Shown: positions 24,787-36,317 of the stretch, one piece after another | Layout: the number at the start of each line of letters is the position of its first letter | Numbering within the stretch: the first letter of the stretch is position 1 | Assembly: GCA_015350385.1 (NCBI GenBank) | Contig: WNKI01000003.1 | Coordinates: 3,427,464 to 3,491,463 of the forward strand | Length of the DNA: 64,000 nt | Direction of reading: 5' to 3' | Origin: Aculops lycopersici | Lineage: Eukaryota; Arthropoda; Arachnida; Trombidiformes; Eriophyidae | Notes under the pieces: generated by a model | The model's database searches: none | What the model saw: the letters and a program-made list of their open reading frames with translations, nothing else | What the model was told of the DNA's origin: nothing | Program-made: the position numbers and the translations under genes

Positions 24787-26723
24787 GTTGTCATTTTCGG
24801 CGTTGTTACTTAAGTCCAATGCTTCAAGTCGGCCTGCTGCTCAGGCAGCCAGGTAGCAGGTTAACAATGGTTACGCTTTCAAGGAGAAATTGTCGCTAGC
24901 TAGGTGAGGTGGTTGTTCTTATTAGCGCGCGTTGAGGGTGAATAGAGTTATGACGTCGTGGTCTCACTCGTTGGTAATATTGTTACTTGACCGCTTCCCT
25001 CCGAAAAAAGATGAAGTCGTGAACCCAAAATCCCTATCGCAAATCTGACTCACCAACTGGGTGACGTTTAGGCAACCAGGACACGATGAAGTCGAGCGAG
25101 AGGAGAGATAGAGTGGGGTGTTACATTCGTGGTCGCGGCCACTCTGGACTCGCATTTTCCATTCTATTTTTGGGTTGCATGGTTGCTGCGCTCGAATTGC
25201 ATCCACTTGTTTGTCGTCAGGCGACCAAGCAAACGAGAGAATCGGACGAAAGAGAAAGTGACCCAAGAAAAGAGAGATGTTTGTTCACTTCCTGTTCCGG
25301 TGAGGCGCATTGCTGCTATCTGGTCCCTCGTCTCTGGTGTCTGAGGTGGTGAGCGCCAGTGGCCAGTTCTCCTTGGCACTCGTCGCTATTGGCCGCATCA
25401 TCGCGACTGTCATTAGCGTCATCCTCGTTCCCACTGACTCAACTGAGAGTTTTGACGTTGGACGGGCAAGAAAAAGAGGGAGAAAACTTGACTGCTACTT
25501 CGTGAGTTTCAACCATCTCCTTCTCTTATTCTGGCCCAAGTTTGCGTGTTTCCAAATCGTGGTGGCAACAGCAGTAGCGGCAGTGGTGGTTGTCGTCAAC
25601 TTGGATGGCGGCAGTCTAGTTGGCACAAAGGTGGTAGCGATCGTTTGAACGAGATAGAGGAGCACTCAATACTTTTAGAATGGTCAGATACTTCTACGAA
25701 CCATGCGACTTGCGCAAACTAGCACACAAGCAAGGCAAACTTTCCTCTTGGGGATTCTCGGTATCGGTGGCTGCTTCAATTCCTATTGCAATTGCCAGTG
25801 TTGTTGATGTTGCTATTCGTCTGCTTCCCTTTCTTTGAGACTCGCAAGTCGCGGCTTTCAAGTTGCGACTCGAGGAATAATAGTGGCCCGGCGATCCATA
25901 GAATCCCTTAGCATTTGGAGCTCAGATCGAGCGGAAGCTGCACGAACTAACCGGTTGGCGGCAACAATAGCCCTCAGTTGGTTGCTTGTGAATTTCTTCT
26001 TCTAAAACCTGGCGCCAGTTTCGCTGCGATCATAGACTAAACTGAAACGAGCTCTGCTTTGCCCTGAAAACTATAGACCTCCGTGATGCCAAACTCAACG
26101 ACGACGACGATTATGACGACGACGAAGCTTGCGCGTAAACAATTTAATTTAGCCTAAACCGAGCCAACGAGCTAATGGGCAAGCGGCGGCAGTTTGGGCG
26201 GCCGACGAATTGGAGTTGAGTTAGTGGGAGCGTAGTTATTAGTAGCAGGACGAGCGGCGGCAACGTGGTAGCCGTCAGCAGGATGAAAGCTTATTAGTGG
26301 CAAAGGCGATGAGCTATGAGCTCTTGGGTTGCTTTTGCTGCTGCTGCTGCTGTTGCTGCTTGTGGGAGAGTTCCGAAACATCGATAACAACAACAACAAC
26401 ATCAGCAAATGCCGCAGCCGCAACGGCAACGACTCGCCAGCTACAAGCGAGCAAAACTCGAGCAGAAACGTTACGCACAATTTTGCGAACAAGATAAATG
26501 GACTCAATGGAATCCGTCCATTTGAGTTGTAACGGTGAAATAGAGTTTGAGTTTGAGAGGAAGAAGGGCTGCGGCGATTTGTGTAAAATACAACAGAAGC
26601 GAGGGTAAATGTACCAGTTTCGGTCTGGTGGCGCACAAGTGCAAGCTCATCGCATCTCACGGGCGCCGCGCGCAATGCACACAAATGCGGCCGGGCCACA
26701 CACAGCGAGCAGGCAAGCGAGTG

Positions 26724-26749
26724 GCGCCTAGCGACTGGGCGCTAGGTGC
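26724..26749. repeat. Inverted pair of CCTAGCG motifs
   Basis: GCGCCTAGCG (26724-26733) faces CGCTAGGTGC (26740-26749) across a 6-nt spacer, with 9 of 10 positions pairing. It is the one place in the window where two copies of the dispersed motif form a hairpin. Confidence 0.75.
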
Positions 26750-26974
26750 TCGCTGCGTTGAGTCAAGCGGCGCGCGTGCCTTTGGGAAAACGGGGGGCAG
26801 TGGAAGTCTTGGCAAAAGCAGGAACATAAGCAGCCATAGCAATAGTAATAGCAGCAACTCATCGACTAGGCAACCAAGTAGCTGCCAGAGAACGAGGAAA
26901 TATATTTATTGTTTGTTGTGAGCGCGAGTTGGTGAGCGATAGATTCAAGCAAGAGGAAGCGGAACGAGGCTAGA

Positions 26975-27012
26975 AATGGGAATGGGAATGGGAATGGGAA
27001 TGGGAATGGGAA
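26975..27012. repeat. (GGGAAT)n hexanucleotide repeat
   Basis: About six copies of GGGAAT in Ras-GRF intron 7, upstream of the alternative first exon. Confidence 0.95.
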
Positions 27013-27654
27013 TAAGAGTAGTGTCTGCCAATTGGATTGCACCAACACCACCTGAAGTCGTCGTGTGGCTTCAAAGGCGTAGAGTGGAGTGAGCTAAGGT
27101 GAGCTGCTGCTGTTGTTGCTTTGTTGTTTCTAAGCCAGTCGATAGTGGTGATTATAATTGTGTGGCAATAGAAGCAGCAGAAGCGGCGGCGGAAGCAATA
27201 GAAGTTTACAATTTTATCATCGCCAATTCCTAGCAATGGCGCAATATTGTTGTTATCGTTACTACTATTATTATTACCGCTACAATAATGGCCACTTTTG
27301 TGTGTTCGGAAAAAAATAGCAACACGAAGCTCATAATGATTAGTTACTAGTTAGTGTGTCTTTGTTAGTGACTAGCAAAGAGGAGAGATAAAGAGGGGGA
27401 GATTCAATAGCAAAAATTGGAAGCAAGAGGAAGAATAAATATTTGTGATCTCAAATTATTGCAACTCACCTATCGATATTAGCTACCACTATTACTACTC
27501 CCATTACTTCAAGATTGAAATAGAAGAAAACATATTGCACCTGAATATTTACCTGAAGCTGGGAAAATATCAACAAAAATTAGATAGCCACGAAAACTCC
27601 CAAAATAAATCCAACACACATTTTTGGCTTAGAGGTACAAAAGTGAGGCCCAAA

Positions 27655-29475
27655 ATGGATGATGAGGAAGAGGAGGATCAGCAAGAGCAGGAGCAAAAGT
27701 TGCGGCAGTTGATACTTGAGGCCGGCTCTCCATCGGCCAACCAAATGTTTACAACACCAGACATGGCGGCGGCCAAGTCACCGCAACAACCACCTGCTCG
27801 CCGGCCGCCACATCGAGTTCAGTCCGATCCAATGGACACAATGAAAAGTCAATTCAGAATCAGCGTTGGTAGTAGCGAGAGCAGTAAAGAAGATCTCCAT
27901 CAAGATAATACATTCGAAGGGGTGATTCCGATGACTGTGGAAGCGGCGCCTGCAATCGGAAACAAAACGGAAGTCGATAATGATAATCAGAATTATCCGT
28001 CAAAAATGAATAATACCTCTGCAAGCAACAAGCAGCAACAGCAACAGAAACAGAAACCAAAGCAGCGGAGAAGAAAGTTGGCCGAGAGAAGACAATATGC
28101 TGAGTCGTGCCGATTGGCTAGCAGTCAGTTGAGGTTACAATTTCTCAGTTATAAGGAGATAAAAAAGATTTTTAAGGACCAAGACGATGAGAATTTTTAC
28201 GAATTCCAAGAGTATTACGACGATGGAGTAGTCCAACGGCCTCCACCTTCGCCTGCAGCCACTCCTAATCCACCAGGAGATGAAAATAGTGGTGGTTATA
28301 ATAATAATGACAATGATAATATTATTCTTAGTAGTTATAATTATAAAACTACCGGAAGCGGAGGTAGTAGCAGTAGTGGAACTAAAAAAGACAAACTGGC
28401 CAAGGAGCATCACAGTAGCTCCATGCCAACTCCGTCCGCTACAAGCCGCTCGATTTCTGGCGCTAGTTTTGCGGGTGTCACTAGCGGAAGTGCGATAACT
28501 ATTCCCGAAAACGGACTAGCCAATTCCGTTGATCACTTTAGATCATTGACAAGATTCACCACCGACTATAGTAGTAGCAGTCTAGATTCTTGCTCGCAAG
28601 TTAATCTAAACCACAATCATAACAATCATCACTCAACGTCAACTTCAACTTCAATAGCACTATCAGCTTCAGCCTCCTCCAAACCACCTGCTAGAGTTTC
28701 AACAACAACAACCACAGCAACAAACAACACAAGCTCGGCCAGTAGCGCTAGCAGACGAGAAGGTAAAACAAATCGCCCATCGCCGTCCTACTCAAATTTG
28801 AGGACTCTGCAGCGTCTATTACCCTCTAGTTTGATTAACCTACCCGCTTGGCGAGATTCAAGTGGAAAACCGACGAAGGGGAGGCAGCATTTTATGGCTG
28901 CTGTCGCCTCGATGCCCACCAAAGAGCAACCAGTTGTTGTGAGAAGTGAGACCGTTGAGCCGAGTAGCACTAGTGGTGGTGGCGGTAACGCTACAACTAG
29001 CATTGGCAAGAGTGAGAATTCGCCCTCGAGATTCAGATTTTTCACGAGTAGCGCCTGGCATTCAGCCGGAAGTACGGCAATGGAGCAACCGAAGAGTGAT
29101 TACGCAAACTCAAGGGGCAATGATGGTCAACAAAGGCAGTCACAACATCAGGCGGCGGCACCCAACTCACCTGCGCTCGGTGTTCGGTCGCCAGGTAGAC
29201 AGTTGGTGCATTCGCCGCAAGCCTTCAACTCGACGATCAATCCAACAAACAAAAACACGCAAACGAAAACGCCAAGCTCACTCAACAAGCAGCTGCACCC
29301 GAAACCAATTTCATCGTCGTCAGGTTCTCGTGTTAATTTGAAAATGGTGCCTGCCGCAGGTAGACTTCGTGGCCACCTGTCGCCCTCGATGGAGCGACTG
29401 GCTGTGATAATGAGGGAGAAGCGGAGGCTTTTAACAGAGAATTTTAAGCCGACTCCATACTGTTACGCGTGTCGA
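27655..29475 (+). CDS. Rasgrf: Probable alternative first coding exon of a short Ras-GRF form
   Basis: A 607-codon open stretch begins at ATG 27655 in a strong context (CCCAAAATGG). It ends with CGA then GTAAGT at 29476, phase 0, and so joins exon 8 (CIDNVHF) in frame. The composition is Ser/Asn/Gln-rich with an acidic start (MDDEEEEDQQEQEQ) and no recognised domain. Its last part, MERLAVIMREKRRLLTENF, then YCYACR, looks more ordered. The frame is open for 210 nt before the ATG, but no ATG lies there and the composition is leader-like. I infer an internal promoter giving a form of about 2,158 residues with only REM and RasGEF. The alternative is a skipped or included internal exon of the long form. 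Confidence 0.7.
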
Positions 29476-29670
29476 GTAAGTTTTTTGTGTTTTCCTGTTC
29501 CGTTTTTTTTCAAAGGGAAAAGATTGAAAAGGAGAAAGGCAACCTGTTCTTTGAGTTAAAATTCATCAAAAAGTTCTTATAAATATAAATCTTTAGTTTG
29601 TCATACTAAAACTTTTGACCAACCCACTAACTAACATTCAATACAATCAACCAACGACCAATCTCCATAG

Positions 29671-32600
29671 TGCATCGACAATGTCCACTTCAACGACCTG
29701 TTCCATGGGACAGTGGACTCGAGTTCCGTCACAGTCAATCAATCGGTGAGAACTGACCCGCGATTATTCAAGGACGATGTTGATATTAAGTTTAGTCGCG
29801 CGTTGAACAGTTGCAAGTTACCGCAAATTAGATACGCAAGCATCAGTCGACTATTTGAACGGCTCACTGATCTCAGATTCTTGAGCATCGACTTCTTAAA
29901 CACCTTTTTGCTCACCTATCGCGTGTTCACCACAGCAGAGGATGTGCTCGAGGCGCTGAAGGGTGTCCATTATAATAGTGATCGTTACTATCAAAATTCA
30001 GATCAACTGGATCCCAGCAAGTTGGTCCATTCATCGTTCTGCCAATATGCAGGTAAAGCCTCGAGCACGAGTAGTTTGAATGCGGGATCTAGTGGCGCAA
30101 TTGCTGCAGCAGCAACAGCAACGGCGGCAACTTCATCTTCCACGACCACAAGCAGCCAACAACCAGAGCAGCCAACGGAAACTACAGCCACCACTGAGAA
30201 TCAAACGCCGAGGCCACCTGTTGTTCCGAGACCCTCTCTGCAGCCACAGCCTCAGCCTCAACAGCAAACTCCAAGCGAGAGCTTGGCTGCAATGAGCAAC
30301 TCGGAATCCAACTCAGCGACGCTCACAAATCACCCGAGTAGCCAGAATGTCAGTCAATTTAGCTACCAGCAACAACAGCAGCAGCAGACAACCACCACAA
30401 CGAAGTCGCCGATTCCGCCGCAACAGTTACCACCGAAGCCAGCAAAACCCATGGTGCCGCCGAGATCGCCGGGCGCCGACATGAGTGGCGCCAACTTCCT
30501 CATGGCACCCAACGCTTGTTATGCAAACAATCAGAAGCGGAGATCTACAATCAGCGCACTAACTCCCATAACGGGGTCCAACTCATCGTCGCTAGTCAAC
30601 CTGGCCGTTCAGCAACAGCAACAGCAACTCCAACAACAAGTGGGCGGCGGTTCGAAGAGTGGGAGAGCGAGTGTTAGTGGTGCCAATAGTCCATGCCAAA
30701 CGCCACTTAAGAGCGCAGATAGCAATATAAGCAACATCAGCAACAGATCGCAGGGTTCAGTGTTTGCCGAGCTCACGGATAACCGGGTTCGTAGTGCATC
30801 CACTAGCTCAAGCCAGCGGCCAGCAGCAGCAACCGCCGCCGCCGCCGCCTCCCTTGCCAATGGCCGAGTCAAGCAGCCGACTACTACAGGAAATTCCACT
30901 AATTTGGCTGTGCCTGGTCCGAGGCAAACGCGTGCCGTTTCCGTCTCGCTGACACCCCGCGACACGAGTCTCTTGAGTAGCCAGTTCTTGGGCACGCAAA
31001 CGAATCAAAAGTTGGCGGCTGCACCGGCGCTTGTGGGCGAGGGTCAGCACTGGCGCTTGAGCTACAAGCGAGCTCAAATTCAAGAGCAACAGCAGCACAA
31101 GCAACAAGTGGTCTCGGCGGTGGCGGCAGAGGAAGTCCGTGACCTCGGCCTCGACAACCACCTGAGACCTACAGTCACTTCCGGTCCTCGAAGAGCGTCC
31201 GCTGCGGCCGAGATATGTGTAACCTTGCAAGTGACACCAGTGGCTTCGCCAATCCCATTGACCGCGTCAACTGGAACATTAAACGCCATAGGGGCTTCAG
31301 AGGATGCAATCTCAGTGCGATCGTTCAACCCAACCGCCCCGCCGTCAACGCCAATCGAGCCAATCATGGGCGATGAGGTGGAGCCCTCTCATCATCTGGG
31401 CTCTATGGATGGAAACCTGTTGACCGTGAGGCGAGTTTCGGGCAAATCAAAGCGAGACAAATCCTCGGGTGACAAGGCGGCAAAGAGATTGGCCAAGCAG
31501 TCGGCCCGACAGCAAGCAAAGGAGAATGCACGAGAGTTGAGGTCGAAATTCGGTGCCAACTCTTCGGAAAGTGAAGACGACGATCCAACATCAATTTCCA
31601 GCTCCGATGAGGGCGACGACGAGTCCAACGTGAATAGTTCGCAGTCTGAGAATGGACTCATTCAATCTTCCAGCGGCACCGAGGCGGAAGCGATAGGTAT
31701 TTTTGTTGGTTCAAGTGCAGGTCAGCAGCAGCAACTTCAACAGAACCATGTGACCTTCCAAAAACAAACTCGAACTACAACTCTGAACAGTGAGCAGAAT
31801 TTACAAGAGAAGATTTTGGATAGGAAAGTAAGGGTTCGAACGACGAGATCAATTTACAGGCAAGAGTCTCTCGCTGGCAACAAGGTGATCAAAGAGATTG
31901 ACTTAGCGCAGGCCAATCATAAAACCATAGATCTCGACACTTCCGCCGATGATGATACAATTGCAACCACCGACTCTAGTGCAGAGGACGAAGATGAGGA
32001 GGAGGAAGTTGGCGCATTGGTTGAGGGGATTAAATTAGCGGATGCTGTCGACGGTACAACTGAGCAGCCGCCAAGTTCGCCGACTTCCGCTACGCCAACT
32101 CCAACGGCCAAGACCAACTCCTCGCCCAGACCGCCCCAGCCGATACCCGCAACAGCAACCGCCGCAACCTCAGCAACATCAACAGCAACTTCAACTACTA
32201 GCCCAATGTATAGCCAACTAACGGGAACTGCAGCTTCGGATGCGAGTTTGCTCGCCACGCCCCGCGATAGTTTTCAACACCACAACACCGAGTCTTCGGG
32301 TCCCATCAAGGCGGGAGTCATAGTGACCGCCTCGGCGCCGCGGATTTCCTCGCGCCGGTCCTCAACTGCCTCGGCGGCTTCGGCTTTTGCCGCCGCGACG
32401 GCAGCCTCGCACAATCCCATCTTCACCCAGCCGCCGGCTTCAATGGTATCCAGCAGCGGACTCTCGAGGCAATCCGTTGGAGGAGGCCGCTCGCAAATGG
32501 CGCCCGAGTTTGTGGGCCAACTCGATTCGGCCCCTTGTTCGTGCAATGCAGCACTTCGTCGGGCCTCCTGCACTCCAAGCCAACAGGCGAGTTTCTCGGC

Positions 32601-33876
32601 GCGAGGCTCGTTGGCGGGCGCGTCGCCCACCGGAATGGGTACCGCCTGCGCCACGCCCACCCACTACCCAAACGTCCCGCTGCCACCGCGCCAAGTGTCG
32701 CACCATCCCAACTGCACTTACTTCCAACAACAGGTGTTTCCAAGCTCCACGAACCTTCAGCAACAGCAACAGCAACAAGCTGCCCTCGCTGGCCAACAAA
32801 ACCAACAACAACAGCAACAACCCGTTTTCTATGCCAACCCTTACTCCGAGTTGTCGTCGGTTTGCAACTCGCGGGCCAGCAGTCGGCTTAGCTCGTGCGC
32901 TGGACTCGACTATAGCACTTGTAACTCATCCGTCGCCTTGAATACTCAGCAACAGCAACAAGTTGGTGCAAGGTCAACTGCTCAAGTGCTAGGTGGCCAG
33001 CAACAGGTAGTTGCGGCCGCTACAACACCAGCAGCAGCACCAGCACCAGCACCAGCGACCGCTTCCGGTCCCAATGCCACCGCTCCGCCAAGCGGAAGCA
33101 CAAGTCTAAGAGGCAGCAATGCAGGATCAATTGGCCGAGTGGTGCTACCTGCAAACTCAAAGCAAACGAGCCAAGCTGCAGCAGCGCAACCACCCGGAAC
33201 GCCGACCAGAGTTGCCGGCGCCAAGAAGAACTCGGCGCAGATTAATATCCGCTCGGTGGCCACCATACGTGTGCTCAGTGTTATTCGTCATTGGGTTTCG
33301 AAGCACGCCCAGGACTTTGCTAATGACAACAAACTAGCTTGCATGACACAAGAATTTCTATCGGAACTCATCAACGACACAAGCCTCTTGCCTGCCGAGC
33401 ACAAGGCCGCGATCCAATTGCAACAAATGGTCTATAGAGCCTCGAGGGCGCGCAACACCCTTTCTGATTTGGACGTTCTATTGGCGCCACCATTGAAGCC
33501 TTCTATTGAGAATATAGAAACCTTGAGCGCATTGGAAGTGGCCGAGGGTATGACTTACCTAGATCACAAAATCTTTTTGGCCATCCGAAGCGAGGAGTTC
33601 CTGGGCCAGGCTTGGATGAAAGCGGACAAGGCCATAAAGGCGCCGCATATTTTGCTAATAACAAAGCGCTTCAACGATGTCAGCCGATTGGTTGCCTCCG
33701 AGATCATTCGAGTCCACGATCAAACGAGACGTCAGCATATCATTGAGAAATGGACCAATGTGGCTCACATATGTAGAATTGTGCATAATTTCAATGGAGT
33801 TTTGCAAATTTGCGCCGCCTTGACCAACTCGGCAGTGTTTAGATTGAGGAAAACATGGGACAAGATACCCAAAAAT
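29671..33876 (+). CDS. Rasgrf: Ras-GRF exon 8: REM domain halves, giant insertion, start of RasGEF
   Basis: A single 4.2-kb exon. It opens CIDNVHFNDLFHGTV, continuing the sequence after PH2. The first REM half (DDVDIKFSRALNSCK to FLNTFLLTYRVFTTAEDVLE) lies near residues 2085-2160. The second half (IRVLSVIRHWVSKHAQDF) begins near residue 3265, so about 1,100 residues separate two pieces of one domain. The insertion is rich in Gln, Ser, Thr, Ala and Pro, with acidic runs and Pro-rich stretches such as PPKPAKPMVPPRSP that could bind SH3 domains. RasGEF then begins: SALEVAEGMTYLDHK, FLGQAWMKADK, ITKRFNDVSRLVASEIIR, FRLRKTWDKI. The donor is AAT then GTAAGT at 33877, phase 0. Confidence 0.93.
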
Positions 33877-33998
33877 GTAAGTAGTCTTCTATTTGGTCAA
33901 AACACTACCTGTCGACAAACTCCCCTGTCCATTGTAATTTGATCTAACAATTGATACACCCCATACCTGTTTTCTAACTAAAATTAAACTCAACACAG

Positions 33999-34196
33999 AC
34001 CAAGACAACCATAGAGCAACTGCAGCTACTTGTTAGCACTGACAGTCGATTCAGGAATATGCGTGATGCAATTAGTAGGTGTGATCCTCCAAGTATCCCC
34101 TACGTTGGAATGTACCTAACCGATTTGTCCTTCATTGAGGAGGGAACACCAAATTACTCGCCCGATGGGCTGCTAAACTTTAGCAAGATGCGAATG
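33999..34196 (+). CDS. Rasgrf: Ras-GRF exon 9: RasGEF catalytic core
   Basis: 66 codons cover the strongly conserved CDC25 core: RFRNMRDAISRCDPPSIPYV, GMYLTDLSFIEEGTPN, and LLNFSKMRM. These correspond to the Ras-contacting region of RasGEF proteins. Acceptor AG at 33997-33998, donor GTAGGT at 34197, both phase 0. Confidence 0.96.
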
Positions 34197-34306
34197 GTAG
34201 GTTTGAATTGGTTGATTTGTTTGATCATTAATAATTTCCCATTTGGCTAAACTAGAGCTCAATATTAACACTCAATTCCAAAACTCTTTGTGTGAACTAA
34301 ACTCAG

Positions 34307-34558
34307 ATTGCTCATGTGATTAGAGAAATACAGCATCTTCAAAATGGAAGCTACAAGATCCCAATCAACAACAGGGTGGCCGACTACCTGTTGGACTCAT
34401 CGCGTCATCTTCAAGACGAGGAAATGTACCGTTGCTCGCTGGCTATCGAACCGCGAGCTTCCGGGGGTAGAAACGGAGTTAGTAGTGCAGCGCCAAGCAC
34501 TCAGCCAAGCAATGCAGTCATCCCCAATGGCCACTCAGTTTCCGCTGCAGGTGGTTGA
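34307..34558 (+). CDS. Rasgrf: Ras-GRF exon 10: end of RasGEF and C-terminus
   Basis: Encodes IAHVIREIQHLQNGSYKI and the last RasGEF helix region (VADYLLDSSRHLQDEEMYRC, then SLAIEPR). A Ser/Ala/Pro tail of about 37 residues follows. The stop is TGA at 34556-34558. Confidence 0.95.
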   Translation: MAHVIREIQHLQNGSYKIPINNRVADYLLDSSRHLQDEEMYRCSLAIEPRASGGRNGVSSAAPSTQPSNAVIPNGHSVSAAGG

Positions 34559-34651
34559 TGATCGCCACAGGTGTCCAGGTAACATCAAACGTTATGATCT
34601 CGATATCTTCATATTCATAATAATAAGAAAACCTAACCAACGATAAGATAA

Positions 34652-34661
34652 AATAAATAAA
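34652..34661 (+). terminator. Polyadenylation signal of Ras-GRF
   Basis: Two overlapping AATAAA hexamers lie about 94 nt after the Ras-GRF stop codon, the expected place for 3'-end formation. Confidence 0.7.
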
Positions 34662-35264
34662 AGTTGCACAGAGAAAGAGGCACAAATTTATCGCAATGCA
34701 AAAAACAAACATTCGACCTTAATGATACGAGGATCAGATTTATATCTAATGGATTTCGGTTATATGCTCTCAGAATTCAAATCTAATACAGATCTAATAG
34801 ACTCCAGATTACCTCAGAAATGAAGCGAAGAAAACCTCATCCAGATATCTTATTCAGATCCGGATTTATGACATCCGGGGTGCAATTGAGACCTCCCTGG
34901 AGGGAGAAGCATGATTTCTAGAATCAATACAAATTCTAGATCAAACGTGTGACATATAAATACAGTAAAGCTCGCCATTCGGTCAAGTTGATTTGGGGTG
35001 TCTACGCAACTCCGTTACCCTCATATGCTTGAAGCCTAATATAAGCTTGAAGCGATATGTGAGAAATATCGGCTCTCTTTCATGTTAAGATCGATGCATT
35101 ACGATTTATGAGTCACAAATTTGAAAACCTAGTTCAAAAAACTCATCGGCTACGGAAGTTATGTCATTGGAGGTGAAAATGAGGCCTCGAGCGGTCATCG
35201 ACTATATTTCCGGACACCAACGTCCAACCAAATCGATTGAGGGTTCAACGATTGAGTGAAACAT

Positions 35265-35618
35265 CTGCGCAGAAGTGTGCAAATTTTGGTATCTAGAGCG
35301 CATCTAGTTCGCCCTCGGGTCCCCCGAACACCTAGCGCCACGATTCTTGATGGCTCTTTTCCAGAAATTTCGATGCTCCTCAATGCGCACGGAATTAATC
35401 CGCCAATTCAAGCTGAACATACCGGAAAAAACCGCTTCTAAATGGCACCTCTAACTCCGAAGTTATGATAGATAGCAGGAAGATAAACACAGCAATCGAC
35501 TCAGAAGTTGGATTCTGAGCATCCGGTTGCCTCAAATATCTGCAATCGTGTATATCTTCTGCAATATAGATGTCATCCAAAAACGGTTTTCTTTGCCGTG
35601 ATCCCTGCAACCTGTTGA
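35265..35618 (+). repeat. 354-bp repeat, copy A
   Basis: Base-by-base comparison with 55097-55450 shows one mismatch in 354 (C at 35612, T at 55444). The flanks on both sides are dissimilar. It carries the CACCTAGCGCC word that also appears inverted nearby (about 35679-35690). It has no long open frame and no transposase. Confidence 0.95.
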
Positions 35619-36265
35619 TACGATTCTTAGAGAATTCAGAGGCGTCAGCATTCTTCAACGAGTGGCATCCAGGCCTGCGGCGCTAGGCGCTTGATGATCC
35701 CGAAGGCGACCCATACTCGTAATAGAAGCGAATATTTGACAACTTCGGCGTGGGTGCACTCAACACCTAGCACCCTTAACCGGATGTTCTTGATTCAAAG
35801 TTCTACAATTATATCAATACTTTCCTAAAGGCCCCACAATTACTTGATGAAGCATAACTTATTCATGACTGATGATCTTCGAGCGTAGTTTTCTGCATCT
35901 TGATTTGCACACTATATCACGGCAATTTCGGAAGCAGTCTGTTCTCATAAATTATCAATATATGAGAGAATCAGATTTCCGGTGATACATATTTTGCCTA
36001 ATAAGATAAAAGCGGATATGGGTAGCTGCCAAAGCTCAACTGATTCTAATTATGAGTCAATTAGGGTCCCTTTTGCTGCGACAACAATACGAAAATCATG
36101 CGAATAATGGAATTCCAACTAAGATCTCTTGCGAGGCTCCATTTTCACATTAGGAGGTCTAATTTTGTTTTTATTCACTATAATCATGACAAAACTGATT
36201 AAATTCTAATCTACATATCGAAGCACATCCATTTCGCACGCAATTCATTACATTTAACTTGTTAC

Positions 36266-36271
36266 TTTATT
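36266..36271 (-). terminator. Polyadenylation signal of the multi-pass membrane protein gene
   Basis: AATAAA on the minus strand (TTTATT on plus), 47 nt past the stop at 36318. Confidence 0.6.
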
Positions 36272-36317
36272 ATGATACATGTGATACACTATCTACCTCC
36301 AAGGGGCTACAATGAAA

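Larger units (their letters stand above)
22110..29670 (+). other. Ras-GRF intron 7 (7.56 kb) holding an internal alternative exon
   Basis: The intron lies between the PH2 and REM exons, both phase 0. Its left 5 kb has no supported coding sequence. It contains GTT and GAC/GAT tracts, an 18-bp perfect palindrome at 24769-24786, a GGGAAT repeat, and CCTAGCGA-type motifs at 24737 and 26727. Its right end contains the alternative first exon at 27655-29475. The probable promoter and leader of that exon lie around 26900-27650. Confidence 0.75.
6453..34558 (+). other. Rasgrf: Ras-GRF gene (whole locus, ten coding exons)
   Basis: Ras guanine-nucleotide releasing factors are cytoplasmic, calcium/calmodulin-responsive exchange factors that load Ras (RasGEF domain) and can load Rac (DH domain). 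Exons (ends from GT-AG sites, phases all consistent): 6453-8033, 16087-18489, 18603-18713, 18810-18912, 19036-19358, 19641-19845, 20641-22109, 29671-33876, 33999-34196, 34307-34558. Together they encode about 3,616 residues. The order is N-terminal PH, coiled coil, IQ, DH, PH, REM, RasGEF, as in RASGRF1/2 of about 1,240-1,270 residues. The excess is Ser/Thr/Ala/Gln-rich sequence inserted into loops. A further exon at 27655-29475 probably begins a short form. Intron 1 is 8.05 kb and intron 7 is 7.56 kb. Least certain are the acceptor of exon 7 and whether all insertion sequence stays in mature mRNA. Confidence 0.9.
34559..36317. other. Intergenic region with ~300-bp diverged repeat units (locus A)
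   Basis: No gene is supported here. A recurring core of the form CGGA-(R/T)-TTATG appears at 34859, 35152 and 35456 (spacings 293 and 304), as expected for diverged tandem units. The last copy has CGAA. The block 35265-35618 is nearly identical to 55097-55450. Confidence 0.6.

Noticed and set aside
27445..27654. Upstream extension of the alternative Ras-GRF exon
   Set aside because: In frame but without any ATG, and of leader-like composition; start placed at 27655.
30609..33266. Several minus-strand open frames of 90-140 codons opposite the Ras-GRF insertion
   Set aside because: They are antisense readings of Gln/Ser/Ala repeat codons, giving Leu/Cys/Val runs.
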